Part shown: positions 7,997-17,205 of the stretch, one piece after another | Layout of the letters: the number at the start of each line of letters is the position of its first letter | How positions within the stretch are numbered: the first letter of the stretch is position 1 | NCBI RefSeq assembly: GCF_000828915.1 | Contig: NZ_AP014569.1 | Location: forward strand, 2,294,001 to 2,358,000 | DNA length: 64,000 bases | Source: Serpentinimonas maccroryi | GTDB lineage: Bacteria > Pseudomonadota > Gammaproteobacteria > Burkholderiales > Burkholderiaceae_C | Direction of reading: 5' to 3' | The notes under the pieces: model-generated | Told to the model about the DNA's origin: nothing | Databases searched by the model: none | Seen by the model: the letters and a program-made list of their open reading frames with translations, nothing else | Program-made: the position numbers and the translations under genes

Positions 7997-9751
7997 TCAG
8001 TTGGCCATCTGCACGGCCGGGTCTTCGCTCTCGATAACCTGCTGCGCCCAGAGCCGCAACTTGCGCGTGTCGGCACGCAAAACCTGTTGCTTGACGGCCA
8101 AAATCTGGCTCGGGTGCATGGAAAAACTGCGCAGCCCCAAGCCCAGCAGCAGCCGTGTCATGGTGGGGTCGCCGGCCATTTCGCCGCACACGCTCACCGG
8201 TTTGCCCTGGTCGCGGCATTCCGCGATCGCGCCCGCCACCAGCTGCAGCACCGCCGGGTGCAGCGGGTCGTACAGGTGCGCCACGCTTTCATCGACGCGG
8301 TCGATGGCCAGCGTGTACTGGATCAGGTCGTTGGTGCCGATCGAGAAAAAATCGAAGTGCTTCATGAACAGCCGCAACGCCAAGGCCGCAGCCGGGATTT
8401 CGATCATCGCGCCCAAGCGCACCGGCCCATGCACGGCCGCGCTGGCGTCGAGCTGCGCCCGCGCCTTGGCCAGCAGCGCCTTGACCTGCTGCACCTCGCG
8501 CAGGTGCGCCAGCATCGGGATCAGCAAATTGACCTTGCCGTGGGCGGCCGCGCGCAGCACCGCGCGCACTTGCGTCAGAAACATGGCCGGCTCCGACAGG
8601 CTCCAGCGGATCGCGCGCAGCCCCAGCGCCGGGTTGAGGTGCTCGTCGACGCGGCTGCGGTCGAGCGGTTTGTCGGCCCCCACATCCACGCTGCGAATGG
8701 TCACCGGCAGCCCGTGCATGCCCTCGACGGCGGCGCGGTAGGCCTCGTACTGCTCGTCTTCGTCGGGCAGCTTGCCGTGGGCGCGACCCATGAACAAAAA
8801 TTCGGTGCGAAACAGCCCCACGCCCACGGCGCTCACGGCCAGCGCCGGCAGCGTGTCCGAGGGCTGCTCGATGTTGGCCAGCAATTCCACGCGCTCGCCG
8901 TCGAGCGTCACGGCTGGGGTGTTTTTGATGCGCGCCAGCCGCTGGCGCTCGACTTCGCCCTGGCGCTGCTTGAAGCCGTACTCGGCCAGCACGATGTCGG
9001 AGGGGTTGACGATCAGCACCCCGGCGTCGCCGTCGATCACCACCCAGTCGTCTTGGCGCACCATCTGGCTGGCGCCGCGCGCGCCTACCACCGCCGGAAT
9101 ATCCATGCTGCGCGCCACGATCGCCGTGTGGCTGGTCTTGCCCCCGACATCGGTGACGAAGCCCACAAACACGCTGTGCTTGAACTGCAGCGTGTCGGCC
9201 GGCGAGAGGTCGTGCGCCACCAGCACCAGCGGGTCTTTGGTGTTTTGGCTGACCATCTGCGCCGCCGTGGCAGGCAGCCCCACCGCCATCGGCGAGACCG
9301 AACCGCGCATGTGCTGCAGCATGCGCTCGACCAACTGCTCAAAGTCGGCCTTGCGCTCGCGCAGGTAGGGGTCTTGCATCTCGTCAAACTGCTTGACCAC
9401 CAGCTCCAGCTGCGCCGTCAGCGCCCATTCGGCGTTGTAGCGCCGCTCTTGCACCCAGTGCGCCACGCCTTCTTGCAACTGCACGTCTTGCAGCAGCATC
9501 AGGTGCACATCGAGCAAGGCCGTGAGTTCGGGGTGCGCCTCGAGGGTGGCGCTCTCGTGCAGGCTGCGCTGCACGCGCTCGATTTCGGCGATCACCGCAT
9601 CGCGCGCCTCGCGCAAGCGCTCCAGCTCGGCGCGCATCTGCTCGGGCGCCACAAAATAGTGCGCCACGTCGATGCGGCTGGAGGTCACCAGCACCGCGCG
9701 GCCGATCGCCACGCCACGCGAAACCGCTTGTCCATGCACGCTGAAAGTCAT
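7997..9751 (-). CDS. ptsI: Phosphoenolpyruvate-protein phosphotransferase (enzyme I)
   Basis: 584 residues from the ATG at 9751, which overlaps the end of ptsH by 4 nt. Enzyme I takes phosphate from PEP onto a His in GGKTSHTAIVARS (about residue 200) and passes it to HPr. The PEP-binding barrel is intact: GLFRTEFLFM, the Arg-containing TIRSVDVGADKPL, SIGTNDLIQYTLAIDR and the active-site Cys in VSVCGEMAGDP. Length is normal for the family. It forms an operon with ptsH and an EIIA(Man)-type gene. No EIIB or EIIC follows, so the relay probably serves regulation rather than sugar uptake, as in other Burkholderiales; that role is inferred. Confidence 0.96.
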   Translation of the reverse strand: MTFSVHGQAVSRGVAIGRAVLVTSSRIDVAHYFVAPEQMRAELERLREARDAVIAEIERVQRSLHESATLEAHPELTALLDVHLMLLQDVQLQEGVAHWVQERRYNAEWALTAQLELVVKQFDEMQDPYLRERKADFEQLVERMLQHMRGSVSPMAVGLPATAAQMVSQNTKDPLVLVAHDLSPADTLQFKHSVFVGFVTDVGGKTSHTAIVARSMDIPAVVGARGASQMVRQDDWVVIDGDAGVLIVNPSDIVLAEYGFKQRQGEVERQRLARIKNTPAVTLDGERVELLANIEQPSDTLPALAVSAVGVGLFRTEFLFMGRAHGKLPDEDEQYEAYRAAVEGMHGLPVTIRSVDVGADKPLDRSRVDEHLNPALGLRAIRWSLSEPAMFLTQVRAVLRAAAHGKVNLLIPMLAHLREVQQVKALLAKARAQLDASAAVHGPVRLGAMIEIPAAALALRLFMKHFDFFSIGTNDLIQYTLAIDRVDESVAHLYDPLHPAVLQLVAGAIAECRDQGKPVSVCGEMAGDPTMTRLLLGLGLRSFSMHPSQILAVKQQVLRADTRKLRLWAQQVIESEDPAVQMAN

Positions 9752-10017
9752 TCCCCCTCTCCGAATTTGTCGTCGATCAAGGCCAACAGCGCCTGCATGG
9801 CCTCTTGCTCGTCGGGGCCATCGGTTTCGATTTCCACCTGCGACCCCAAGCCCGCGGCCAACATCATCACACCCATGATGCTCTTGGCATTGATGCGCCG
9901 CCCACCCCGGCTCATCCAGACCTCGCAAGCGTACTGCCCGGCCAGCTTGGTGAGCTTGGCCGAGGCGCGGGCGTGCAGCCCGAGTTTATTGCTGATGGTC
10001 GCGCTGGTTTTGAGCAT
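9748..10017 (-). CDS. ptsH: Phosphocarrier protein HPr
   Basis: 89 residues, the usual length. The phosphorylated His15 lies in GLHARASAKLTKLA. Ser46 lies in INAKSIMGVMMLA, the site that in other bacteria is phosphorylated by HPr kinase. The start overlaps the 3' end of the EIIA gene by 32 nt in a different frame, and the stop overlaps ptsI by 4 nt, so all three genes are tightly coupled. HPr accepts phosphate from enzyme I and passes it to EIIA. Confidence 0.95.
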   Translation of the reverse strand: MLKTSATISNKLGLHARASAKLTKLAGQYACEVWMSRGGRRINAKSIMGVMMLAAGLGSQVEIETDGPDEQEAMQALLALIDDKFGEGE

Positions 10018-10441
10018 GGGTCGGGCTGGTATGGGATCGTTGCTGCGCTTGCGCGGGGATGCCTGGCAACATCAGCACGCCCAGGGTGCCCCCTTGCTGG
10101 GCGCGCTCGCACAGGGTGTCCAGCGCTTCATGGCGGTACGAGACCGCGCGCAGCAACATGGGCAGGTTGACCCCGGCCAGCAGCCGCGTGTGCACGCCGT
10201 CGGTGGACTGGCTGGCCACGTTGCACGGCGTGGCCCCCACCAGGTCGGTCAGCAACAGGTGATCGCTGGCGCCGGATTCGCGCAGCAGCGCGCGCAGCTG
10301 CTCCAGGCTGGCCTCGGGCGTTTGCTGCGCGGGAATGTCGAGCGCCTGCAGGCATGGCGCGGCATCGGGGAACACGTGCAGCACGCACTCGCGCAAGGCC
10401 GATGCCAGCGGCGCGTGGGCGATGACGATGATGCCGTTCAT
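9986..10441 (-). CDS. PTS EIIA component, mannose family
   Basis: 151 residues from the ATG at 10441. The fold signature is MNGIIVIAHAPLASALR with His9 as the expected phosphorylation site, followed by LLLTDLVGATPCNVA, typical of EIIA(Man). The C-terminal 20 residues are Gln/His-rich and overlap the HPr gene by 32 nt. Alone, without EIIB or EIIC, such proteins act in regulatory phosphorelays in betaproteobacteria. First gene of the EIIA-ptsH-ptsI operon. An upstream extension to 10528 is open but has no family sequence. Confidence 0.9.
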   Translation of the reverse strand: MNGIIVIAHAPLASALRECVLHVFPDAAPCLQALDIPAQQTPEASLEQLRALLRESGASDHLLLTDLVGATPCNVASQSTDGVHTRLLAGVNLPMLLRAVSYRHEALDTLCERAQQGGTLGVLMLPGIPAQAQQRSHTSPTHAQNQRDHQQ

Positions 10442-10609
10442 GGGGGCGATTATGCGATGCGCCGCTGCTTGCGTCGTGGGCTTGCACCAGTGCGTGCGTC
10501 GAACTTTTGCACCTGCGGCGTCACCCAAGTGGCTATGGCGCTACAGTACGGCTCTAAACATGAGCCCGCTCCGCTGCGGCGCCGGCTCGTTGACCACAGG
10601 ATACGCACC

Positions 10610-11122
10610 ATGCACACGCTTACACCGCGCCTGAACCGGCGCCAGTTTCAATGGGGTTTGGCAGCCGCTGCAGCGCTCACCTTGAGTGGCTGCGGCGCCA
10701 GCAATGCGGCACCGGCTTCGCGCTTTTTGCTGCTCGACGGCAGCACGGTCACCGATGCCGATTTGCGCGGCCAAGTCACTCTGGTCAACTTCTGGGCCAC
10801 GACCTGCGTAACTTGTGTGCAAAAAATGCCCGATCTGGTGGCCTTGTACCAACGGCACCGCGAGCGCGGCTTTGACACCATCGCGGTGGCCATGAGCCAC
10901 GACCCGCCGGAATGGGTCGCCAACTTTGCGCGCACACGGCAGCTGCCGTTTAAGGTGGCGCTCGACCACAACGGCGCCTTGGCGCGCGACTGGGGCGAGG
11001 TGCGACTGACGCCCACCACCTTTGTGCTCGACCGGCAGGCGCGCATCGTTAAGCGCTATTTGGGGCCCACCGATGCCACTGCGCTCAACGCCTTTGTGGA
11101 AGGCTTGTTGGCCCAGCGCTAA
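10610..11122 (+). CDS. TlpA-like thioredoxin-fold lipoprotein
   Basis: 170 residues from the ATG at 10610. The N-terminus has NRRQFQWGLAAAAALTLSGC, with Cys28 in a lipobox and a twin-arginine-like RR pair, so it is likely exported and anchored. The thioredoxin domain begins near 40; the redox pair is Cys66-Val-Thr-Cys69 in NFWATTCVTC. The cis-Pro region is RLTPTTFVLD. It resembles TlpA/ResA reductases acting on periplasmic disulfides, for example in cytochrome maturation. The cytochrome c' gene converges on it 25 nt away, but a functional link is only suggestive. Confidence 0.88.
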   Translation: MHTLTPRLNRRQFQWGLAAAAALTLSGCGASNAAPASRFLLLDGSTVTDADLRGQVTLVNFWATTCVTCVQKMPDLVALYQRHRERGFDTIAVAMSHDPPEWVANFARTRQLPFKVALDHNGALARDWGEVRLTPTTFVLDRQARIVKRYLGPTDATALNAFVEGLLAQR

Positions 11123-11147
11123 AGCCCACCCAGCGTCCTTGATGGGT

Positions 11148-11603
11148 TTAATCGCGGAAATTGTCGTGGCAGGCCTTGCACGAGGCGGCGGTTTCGCCAA
11201 AGGCACGGCGCACGGCGGCCAGGTCGTTGGTCATGGAAGCGGCGTTCAAGGCTGTGAGCGCGCGTGCGGTGTCTTGAGCAGCGGCATCGAAGCGCGCGCG
11301 CTCGCTCCACACCACGGGCTTGGCCCTGCTGGGCAGGCCTTGGGTTTCGGGGGTAAAACCGGCCCAAGGCAGGCGCGACAGCGTCATGATAATGGCCATG
11401 TTTTGCTGCACCACAGCGGCGTCAAAAGGCACGCGACCGTTGGCCATGGCGCCCACGCGGCCAAAATGGTGGCCCATGACCTCAAACGCCCCTTGCCGAT
11501 AGTCGATGGCGCCTTGCGGGGTGCGGAATTGGGCTTGTGCAAAACCAGCGGTGGCGAGCAGGGCGGCAGCTAAAAAGGCGGTGGCGTACAGCTTGGGCTT
11601 CAT
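11148..11603 (-). CDS. Cytochrome c' (periplasmic, NO-binding type)
   Basis: 151 residues from the ATG at 11603, preceded by AGAAGG. A Sec signal peptide (about 1-23, ending AQA) precedes a four-helix-bundle sequence with the heme-binding CKACH motif at residues 142-146 close to the C-terminus, the hallmark of cytochromes c'. Length matches the family. Such proteins bind NO and CO in the periplasm and are linked to protection from nitrosative stress. A cytochrome b561-type membrane protein is encoded divergently 140 nt away, a frequent pairing that suggests electron delivery to this cytochrome. Confidence 0.92.
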   Translation of the reverse strand: MKPKLYATAFLAAALLATAGFAQAQFRTPQGAIDYRQGAFEVMGHHFGRVGAMANGRVPFDAAVVQQNMAIIMTLSRLPWAGFTPETQGLPSRAKPVVWSERARFDAAAQDTARALTALNAASMTNDLAAVRRAFGETAASCKACHDNFRD

Positions 11604-11679
11604 GGGACCTTCTGGTGATAGGTGGCGTGAGACGGGTTGCAAGCAACGTCACAAGATGCAATAAGTCCATGCTAGCATC

Positions 11680-11695
11680 GTCACGCTTTTGTGAC
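11680..11695. promoter_or_regulatory. Inverted repeat GTCAC-N6-GTGAC between divergent cytochrome genes
   Basis: A perfect 5-bp inverted repeat with a 6-nt spacer sits in the 140-nt intergenic region between the cytochrome c' and cytochrome b genes; a further GTCAC lies at 11648-11652. Placement suits an operator for a divergent pair. The half-site order is opposite to the CRP/FNR type, so the regulator is unknown. Confidence 0.35.
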
Positions 11696-11743
11696 AGCGG
11701 CATTTTCCGACTGATTTTCTCTGGTTTTTAGTGGGTCAAACCG

Positions 11744-12409
11744 ATGCATCGGGTTCGCGTTTGGGATGGGCCGACAAGGCTGTTTCATTGGTCTTTGACC
11801 TTGACGGTGGTGGGATTGATCGTCACCGGTAACGTAGGCGGGCTGTGGATGGAGTGGCACCTGTGGCTGGGCTACTTCGTGCTCTCGCTGCTGCTGTTTC
11901 GCCTGCTCTGGGGTTTTGTGGGCGGCCGCTGGTCGCGCTTTGCGAGCTTCATCTATGCGCCGGGCTCGCTTTGGGCTTATCTGCGCGGACGCAGCCCACT
12001 CGAGCACCGAGTCGGCCACAACCCCCTGGGTGCGCTGTCGGTGTTTGCGCTGCTGCTGGTGCTGCTGTTGCAGGTGTTTAGCGGCCTGCTCACCGACGAC
12101 GCCATCTTTTACTCTGGCCCGTGGGTGGCCTGGGCCAGCCCCGAGTGGGTCGATCGGGCCAGCAACTACCACGATGAGGTCGGCAAGTTGCTGCTGATCG
12201 GCTTGGTCGCCCTGCACCTGCTGGCGCTGGTGTACCACAAGCTGATCAAGCGCGAGGCACTGGTGGCGGCCATGGTCACGGGCGACAAAGTGCTGCCGCA
12301 GGCGCTCCCCGAAAGCCTTGACGGCTCGGCGCAGTGGGCGCTCGCTGCGGGCTGCTACGCTTTGGCAGCCGGCTTGAGCTACGCGCTGGTCAACTGGCCG
12401 CTGGTGTAA
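11744..12409 (+). CDS. Cytochrome b561-type membrane protein
   Basis: 221 residues with four main membrane helices. Conserved heme-ligand segments are TRLFHWSL near the start, EWHLWLGYFV in helix 2 and YHDEVGKLLLIGLVALHLLALVYH in helix 4. These match the cytochrome b/b6-like family that passes electrons from quinol to soluble c-type cytochromes. The gene is divergent from cytochrome c', its likely partner. The last 40 residues include an extra hydrophobic segment. It converges with the peroxiredoxin gene, 12 nt apart. Confidence 0.9.
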   Translation: MHRVRVWDGPTRLFHWSLTLTVVGLIVTGNVGGLWMEWHLWLGYFVLSLLLFRLLWGFVGGRWSRFASFIYAPGSLWAYLRGRSPLEHRVGHNPLGALSVFALLLVLLLQVFSGLLTDDAIFYSGPWVAWASPEWVDRASNYHDEVGKLLLIGLVALHLLALVYHKLIKREALVAAMVTGDKVLPQALPESLDGSAQWALAAGCYALAAGLSYALVNWPLV

Positions 12410-12421
12410 GCCGCGCGGGCC

Positions 12422-12931
12422 TCAAAGCGCGCGCAGTTGCGCCAGCAGCGTGTCGGCGTCCGAGACCTCGAGCTTGCCCGCGCCCTCGACGTTGAGCACC
12501 TTGACCACGCCGTCTTGCAGCAGCATCGAGTAGCGCTGGCTGCGCAGCCCAAGCCCACGGCCGCTCAAGTCGAGCGTGAGTCCGGTGGCCTTGGCCAGCG
12601 CGGCGTCGCCGTCGGCGAGCAAGCGGATTTTGCCTTCGGTGCCCTGATCGCGCGCCCAAGCCCCCATGACAAAGGCATCGTTGACGCTCACGCACCAGAT
12701 TTCATCGACGCCTGCGGCCTTGAACTCGGCGCCGCGCTGCAGGTAGCCCGGCAGGTGGCTGACCGAGCAAGTCGGGGTGAAGGCCCCGGGCACCGCGAAC
12801 AGGGCGATGGTCTTGCCTGCCGTGGCGCTGGCGATCTCGACCTTGTTGGGGCCTATGCTACAACCCTCGCCCTCGCGCTCTTGGTATTCCATCAAGGTGA
12901 GGGCGGGCAGTCGGTCTCCGACTTTGATCAT
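12422..12931 (-). CDS. Atypical 2-Cys peroxiredoxin (Prx5 type)
   Basis: 169 residues. The peroxidatic Cys55 lies in VPGAFTPTCSVSHLPGY, the diagnostic motif of Prx5 enzymes, with YSMLLQDGVVKVLNVE in the C-terminal part. It reduces hydrogen peroxide and organic peroxides in the cytoplasm, with thioredoxin or glutaredoxin as the usual donor. Length is normal and no fused glutaredoxin domain is present. It lies downstream of the S10 operon terminator (12956-12985), so it is probably transcribed separately, although start codon and terminator are only 24 nt apart and some read-through is possible. Confidence 0.93.
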   Translation of the reverse strand: MIKVGDRLPALTLMEYQEREGEGCSIGPNKVEIASATAGKTIALFAVPGAFTPTCSVSHLPGYLQRGAEFKAAGVDEIWCVSVNDAFVMGAWARDQGTEGKIRLLADGDAALAKATGLTLDLSGRGLGLRSQRYSMLLQDGVVKVLNVEGAGKLEVSDADTLLAQLRAL

Positions 12932-12955
12932 GGTGGCGCTCCGGTGGGGTGAAAC

Positions 12956-12985
12956 AAAAAAACCAACCGAGATTGTCGGTTGGTT
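12956..12985 (-). terminator. Strong intrinsic terminator after rpsQ
   Basis: A perfect 10-bp stem AACCAACCGA/TCGGTTGGTT with a 5-nt loop lies 66 nt past the rpsQ stop. On the minus strand it is followed by a run of T (12956-12960 and adjoining). It marks the end of the S10 transcript, and the plus-strand side also has a few T. Confidence 0.88.
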
Positions 12986-13051
12986 TCTGCTCGGGCTGGC
13001 CCGAAGCGACCCAATAGGCTTAAAGCCATCCGGGCTTAGACGAAGCTGGGC

Positions 13052-13333
13052 TTAGACCAAGCCGGCTTTTTGCACCAAGCGGGTCACGACCCAGTTTTTG
13101 GTTTTGGACAGCGGCCGGCTCTCGGTGATTTCGATCACGTCGCCCATGTGGTAGGCGCCTTCTTCGTCGTGCGCGTGGTACTTGCTCGACTTGATCACGA
13201 TCTTGTCGTAGAGCTCGTGCTTGACGCGGCGCTCGACCAGCACGGTCACGGTCTTGGCGCGCTTGTCGCTCACCACTTTACCGATCAGGGTGCGCTTGAG
13301 GGCCGGTGCGGCACCCGTTGTGGCTTCACTCAT
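13052..13333 (-). CDS. rpsQ: 30S ribosomal protein S17
   Basis: 93 residues; the core [22 protein letters not shown] and the ending [20 protein letters not shown] are characteristic of S17, an early-binding 16S rRNA protein. The start overlaps rpmC by 4 nt. It is the last ribosomal gene of this block; in many bacteria rplN would follow, but here a terminator and a peroxiredoxin gene come next. Confidence 0.97.
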   Translation of the reverse strand: MSEATTGAAPALKRTLIGKVVSDKRAKTVTVLVERRVKHELYDKIVIKSSKYHAHDEEGAYHMGDVIEITESRPLSKTKNWVVTRLVQKAGLV

Positions 13334-13542
13334 GGTTTCGCTCCTTGTTGGGCGGCAGCGCGTTTCTGTGCCAAGATGGTCTTGGCGCGGGCAATGGCGC
13401 GCCGGGTTTCGCCCAGCGTGGCGCTGTTGTTGAGCTGCTGGGTGGCTTTTTGCATGCGCAGGTTGAAGTGCGCTTTTTGCAGCGACTTGACCTCGGCTAG
13501 CAGGGCGGTTTCGTCTTTTTGACGCAGTTCGGCGGTGTTCAT
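13330..13542 (-). CDS. rpmC: 50S ribosomal protein L29
   Basis: 70 residues, two-helix protein with the family pattern [32 protein letters not shown] and [14 protein letters not shown]. It sits near the nascent-peptide exit tunnel of the large subunit. It overlaps rpsQ by 4 nt and follows rplP by 13 nt. Length is slightly above the usual 63-66 because of a short C-terminal Ala/Gln tail. Confidence 0.96.
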   Translation of the reverse strand: MNTAELRQKDETALLAEVKSLQKAHFNLRMQKATQQLNNSATLGETRRAIARAKTILAQKRAAAQQGAKP

Positions 13543-13555
13543 GCGGTGCTCCGGT

Positions 13556-13972
13556 TTACTGACCCAACATGCGGGTCACAAAGGTGGTGCGCAGCGGCAG
13601 CTTGGCGGCAGCCAGCTCGAAAGCCTCGCGCGCCAGTTGCTCGGGTACACCGACGATTTCGTACAGCACCTTGCCGGGCTGGATTTCGGCCACGTAGTAC
13701 TCGACCGCCCCTTTGCCGTTGCCCATGCGGACTTCGGCTGGCTTTTTGGAGATCGGCTTGTCGGGGAAGACACGGATCCAGATGCGGCCACCGCGCTTGA
13801 CGTGGCGCGAAATGGCCCGGCGGGCCGACTCGATCTGGCGAGCCGTCAGACGGCCACGGTCTGTGGACTTCAGGCCGAAATCGCCAAAGGCCACGGTGGC
13901 GCCACTGGTGGCGACGCCCGTGTTGCGGCCTTTTTGCTCTTTACGGTATTTACGGCGTGCAGGTTGCAACAT
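13556..13972 (-). CDS. rplP: 50S ribosomal protein L16
   Basis: 138 residues beginning [17 protein letters not shown], with the conserved [23 protein letters not shown] and [24 protein letters not shown] segments. L16 helps form the A-site region and binds 23S rRNA. It follows rpsC by 13 nt and precedes rpmC. Normal length and no unusual substitutions seen. Confidence 0.98.
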   Translation of the reverse strand: MLQPARRKYRKEQKGRNTGVATSGATVAFGDFGLKSTDRGRLTARQIESARRAISRHVKRGGRIWIRVFPDKPISKKPAEVRMGNGKGAVEYYVAEIQPGKVLYEIVGVPEQLAREAFELAAAKLPLRTTFVTRMLGQ

Positions 13973-13985
13973 GTGTTATTTCTCC

Positions 13986-14801
<816 letters not shown>

Positions 14802-14817
14802 GGCGTTTCCTGTCGGT

Positions 14818-15147
14818 TTAGGTGCCCACCGTCACGTAGATGTGACAGGTCGGTTTGCTGATGCGGTTGCCGCGGCCCTTGGCGCGAGCCGAGAAACGCT
14901 TGAGCGTGGTGCCTTGTTCGACGTGGATGATTTTCACCTTCAGTTCGTCGATGTCGGCGCCGTCGTTGTGCTCGGCGTTGGCAATGGCCGACTCCAGCGC
15001 CTTCTTGACGATGCCAGCGGCCTTCTTTTGCGTGAAGTTGAGAATGTGCAGCGCCTGATCGACTTTTTTGCCTCGAATCAGGTCGGCCACCAGGCGGCCC
15101 TTGTCCACCGAGAGGCGGACGCCGCGAGCGATTGCGCGTGTTTCCAT
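14818..15147 (-). CDS. rplV: 50S ribosomal protein L22
   Basis: 109 residues. Conserved parts are [20 protein letters not shown] and the C-terminal hairpin [21 protein letters not shown] that reaches into the exit tunnel. It lies between rpsS and rpsC, 11 and 16 nt away, in the standard S10 order. Confidence 0.97.
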   Translation of the reverse strand: METRAIARGVRLSVDKGRLVADLIRGKKVDQALHILNFTQKKAAGIVKKALESAIANAEHNDGADIDELKVKIIHVEQGTTLKRFSARAKGRGNRISKPTCHIYVTVGT

Positions 15148-15158
15148 GGTGCGTGTCC

Positions 15159-15434
15159 TTACTTCTTGGCTTTCTTGTCGCCGGGGTGGCCCTTGAAGGT
15201 GCGCGTGAGCGAGAACTCGCCCAGTTTGTGGCCCACCATCTGGTCGGTGATATACACCGGCACGTGCTGCTTGCCGTTGTGCACGGCGATCGTCAGCCCG
15301 ATGAAGTCGGGCAGGATCATGGAGCGGCGCGACCAGGTCTTGACCGGCTTTTTGTCTTTGGTAGCGACGGCCTTTTCGACCTTGGCCATCAGGTGATGGT
15401 CAACGAAGGGGCCTTTTTTGAGTGAACGCGTCAT
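15159..15434 (-). CDS. rpsS: 30S ribosomal protein S19
   Basis: 91 residues starting [20 protein letters not shown] and containing [28 protein letters not shown] and [16 protein letters not shown], all diagnostic of S19. It contacts S13 and 16S rRNA in the head of the small subunit. It follows rplB by 12 nt. Confidence 0.98.
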   Translation of the reverse strand: MTRSLKKGPFVDHHLMAKVEKAVATKDKKPVKTWSRRSMILPDFIGLTIAVHNGKQHVPVYITDQMVGHKLGEFSLTRTFKGHPGDKKAKK

Positions 15435-15446
15435 GTCGTCAGCTCC

Positions 15447-16271
15447 TTACTTCTTGCGCCGCGAGACGATCATGGTCTGCGTGCGACGGTTGTTGCGGGT
15501 GCGGTAACCTTTGGTCAGGTTGCCCCACGGATCAACCGGCGGCATACCGGTGCCGGTGCGGCCCTCGCCCCCGCCGTGCGGGTGGTCGATCGGGTTCATG
15601 GCGACGCCGCGCACGGTCGGGCGGATGCCCATGTGGCGCTTGACGCCGGCCTTGCCGAGCTGGCGCAGGCTGTGCTCGGGGTTCGAGACTTCGCCGATGG
15701 TGGCGCGGCAGTCCACGTGCACCTTGCGCACTTCGCCCGAGCGCACACGCACTTGGGCATAGATGCCCTCGCGCGCCAGCAGCACCGCCGAGGCGCCGGC
15801 CGAACGCGCGATCTGCGCGCCCTTGCCCGGCAGCATTTCGATGCAGTGGATGGTCGAACCCACCGGGATGTTGCGGATCGGCAGCGTGTTGCCGACGCGA
15901 ATCGGCGACTCCGGGCCCGACAGCAGCGTCGCACCCACGGCCACGCCGCGCGCGGCGATCACGTAGCGGCGCTCGCCGTCGGCGTAGCACAGCAGGGCGA
16001 TGTGGGCGCTGCGGTTGGGGTCGTACTCGAGGCGCTCGACCTTGGCCGGAATGGCGTCTTTGTTGCGCACAAAGTCAACCACGCGGTAGTGGTGGCGATT
16101 GCCGCCCCCACGGTGGCGCACGGTGATGTGGCCGTTGTTGTTGCGCCCGGCTTTTTGGAACTTGGGCTCCAGCAGCGGTGCGTAGCCCTCGCCCTTGTGC
16201 AGGGTTTCGCGCGTGACTTTGACCATGCCCCGGCGGCCGGGGGAGGTCGGTTTCATCTTGATGACGGCCAT
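15447..16271 (-). CDS. rplB: 50S ribosomal protein L2
   Basis: 274 residues, normal length. It contains [19 protein letters not shown], the RNA-binding core, and the C-terminal motif [22 protein letters not shown], with the His important for peptidyl transfer and subunit association. It lies 2 nt after rplW, so translation is probably coupled. Confidence 0.98.
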   Translation of the reverse strand: MAVIKMKPTSPGRRGMVKVTRETLHKGEGYAPLLEPKFQKAGRNNNGHITVRHRGGGNRHHYRVVDFVRNKDAIPAKVERLEYDPNRSAHIALLCYADGERRYVIAARGVAVGATLLSGPESPIRVGNTLPIRNIPVGSTIHCIEMLPGKGAQIARSAGASAVLLAREGIYAQVRVRSGEVRKVHVDCRATIGEVSNPEHSLRQLGKAGVKRHMGIRPTVRGVAMNPIDHPHGGGEGRTGTGMPPVDPWGNLTKGYRTRNNRRTQTMIVSRRKK

Positions 16272-16273
16272 GA

Positions 16274-16588
16274 TCAGACTGCCTCCCCACCAAAGCTGAT
16301 TTCTTGTCCGGCTTGCAGCGTCACGTAGGCTTTGCGCACGTGGTCGCGGCGACCGATGGTTTTGCCAAAGCGCTTGCTCTTGCCTTTTTGGTTGAGCACG
16401 TTGACGGCCTTGACCTTGACGTTGAACATCTGCTCCACCGCCGCCTTGATTTCGGTCTTGGTGGCGTTTTGCAGCACCTTGAACAGAATCGCATTGGTTT
16501 TTTCGGCCGTGGCGGTGGCTTTTTCCGACACGATCGGCGCCACCAGCACTTGCATCAGGCGGCCTTCGTCAAACTGGATGTTGCTCAT
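16274..16588 (-). CDS. rplW: 50S ribosomal protein L23
   Basis: 104 residues with the L23 pattern [25 protein letters not shown] and [21 protein letters not shown]23 lies at the tunnel exit and docks trigger factor and the signal recognition particle. Its start overlaps rplD by 4 nt. Confidence 0.97.
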   Translation of the reverse strand: MSNIQFDEGRLMQVLVAPIVSEKATATAEKTNAILFKVLQNATKTEIKAAVEQMFNVKVKAVNVLNQKGKSKRFGKTIGRRDHVRKAYVTLQAGQEISFGGEAV

Positions 16589-17205
16589 GCGAACATCTCC
16601 TTGAATTGGTCGATGGCACCTTTGGTGACGATCACCTTTTTGTAGTGCACCAACGAGAGCGGGTCGGCGTAGCGCGGCTCCATCACCAGCACGTGGGGCA
16701 GGTTGCGCGCAGCCAGATAGAGGTTGTCATCGACCTGATCGGCGATCAGCAGCACCGATTGCAGGTTCATGGCCTTGAACTTGGCGGCCAGCAGCTTGGT
16801 TTTGGGCGCTTCGAGGGTGATCGAATCGACCACGGCCAGACGGCCTTCGCGCACCAGCTGCGACAGGATCGAGGCCATGCCGGCGCGGTACATCTTCTTG
16901 TTGAGCTTTTGGCCGAAGTTTTCGTCCGGGCTGTTCGGGAAGATGCGGCCGCCCCCACGCCACAGCGGCGAGGAGGTCATGCCGGCGCGGGCGTTGCCGG
17001 TGCCTTTTTGCTTGAACGGCTTGCGCGTGCTGTGCTTGACCATGGCGCGGTCTTTTTGCGCCCGCGTGCCTTGGCGCGCGTTGGCTTGGTAGGCCACCAC
17101 CAGCTGGTGGATCAGCGCTTCGTTGTAGTCGCGGCCGAACACGGTTTCGGGCACATCGACGTGCGAAGCGGCTTGGCCTTGCTCATTGAGGAGTTCGACT
17201 TGCAT
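16585..17205 (-). CDS. rplD: 50S ribosomal protein L4
   Basis: 206 residues; conserved [20 protein letters not shown] loop that reaches the exit tunnel, then [19 protein letters not shown]. In enterobacteria L4 also represses its own operon by binding the leader; whether that occurs here is not shown, and the leader before rplC differs in place. The ATG overlaps the rplC stop by 1 nt. Confidence 0.97.
   Translation of the reverse strand: MQVELLNEQGQAASHVDVPETVFGRDYNEALIHQLVVAYQANARQGTRAQKDRAMVKHSTRKPFKQKGTGNARAGMTSSPLWRGGGRIFPNSPDENFGQKLNKKMYRAGMASILSQLVREGRLAVVDSITLEAPKTKLLAAKFKAMNLQSVLLIADQVDDNLYLAARNLPHVLVMEPRYADPLSLVHYKKVIVTKGAIDQFKEMFA

Noticed and set aside
8087-10609. Very long plus-strand open frame opposite ptsI-ptsH-EIIA, reading into the TlpA gene
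   Set aside because: It is the GC-rich complement of well-supported genes; only the last 170 codons from 10610 carry family sequence.
11680-11695. CRP or FNR site between the cytochrome genes
   Set aside because: The half-sites are in the opposite order to TGTGA-N6-TCACA, so it was recorded only as an unnamed inverted repeat.
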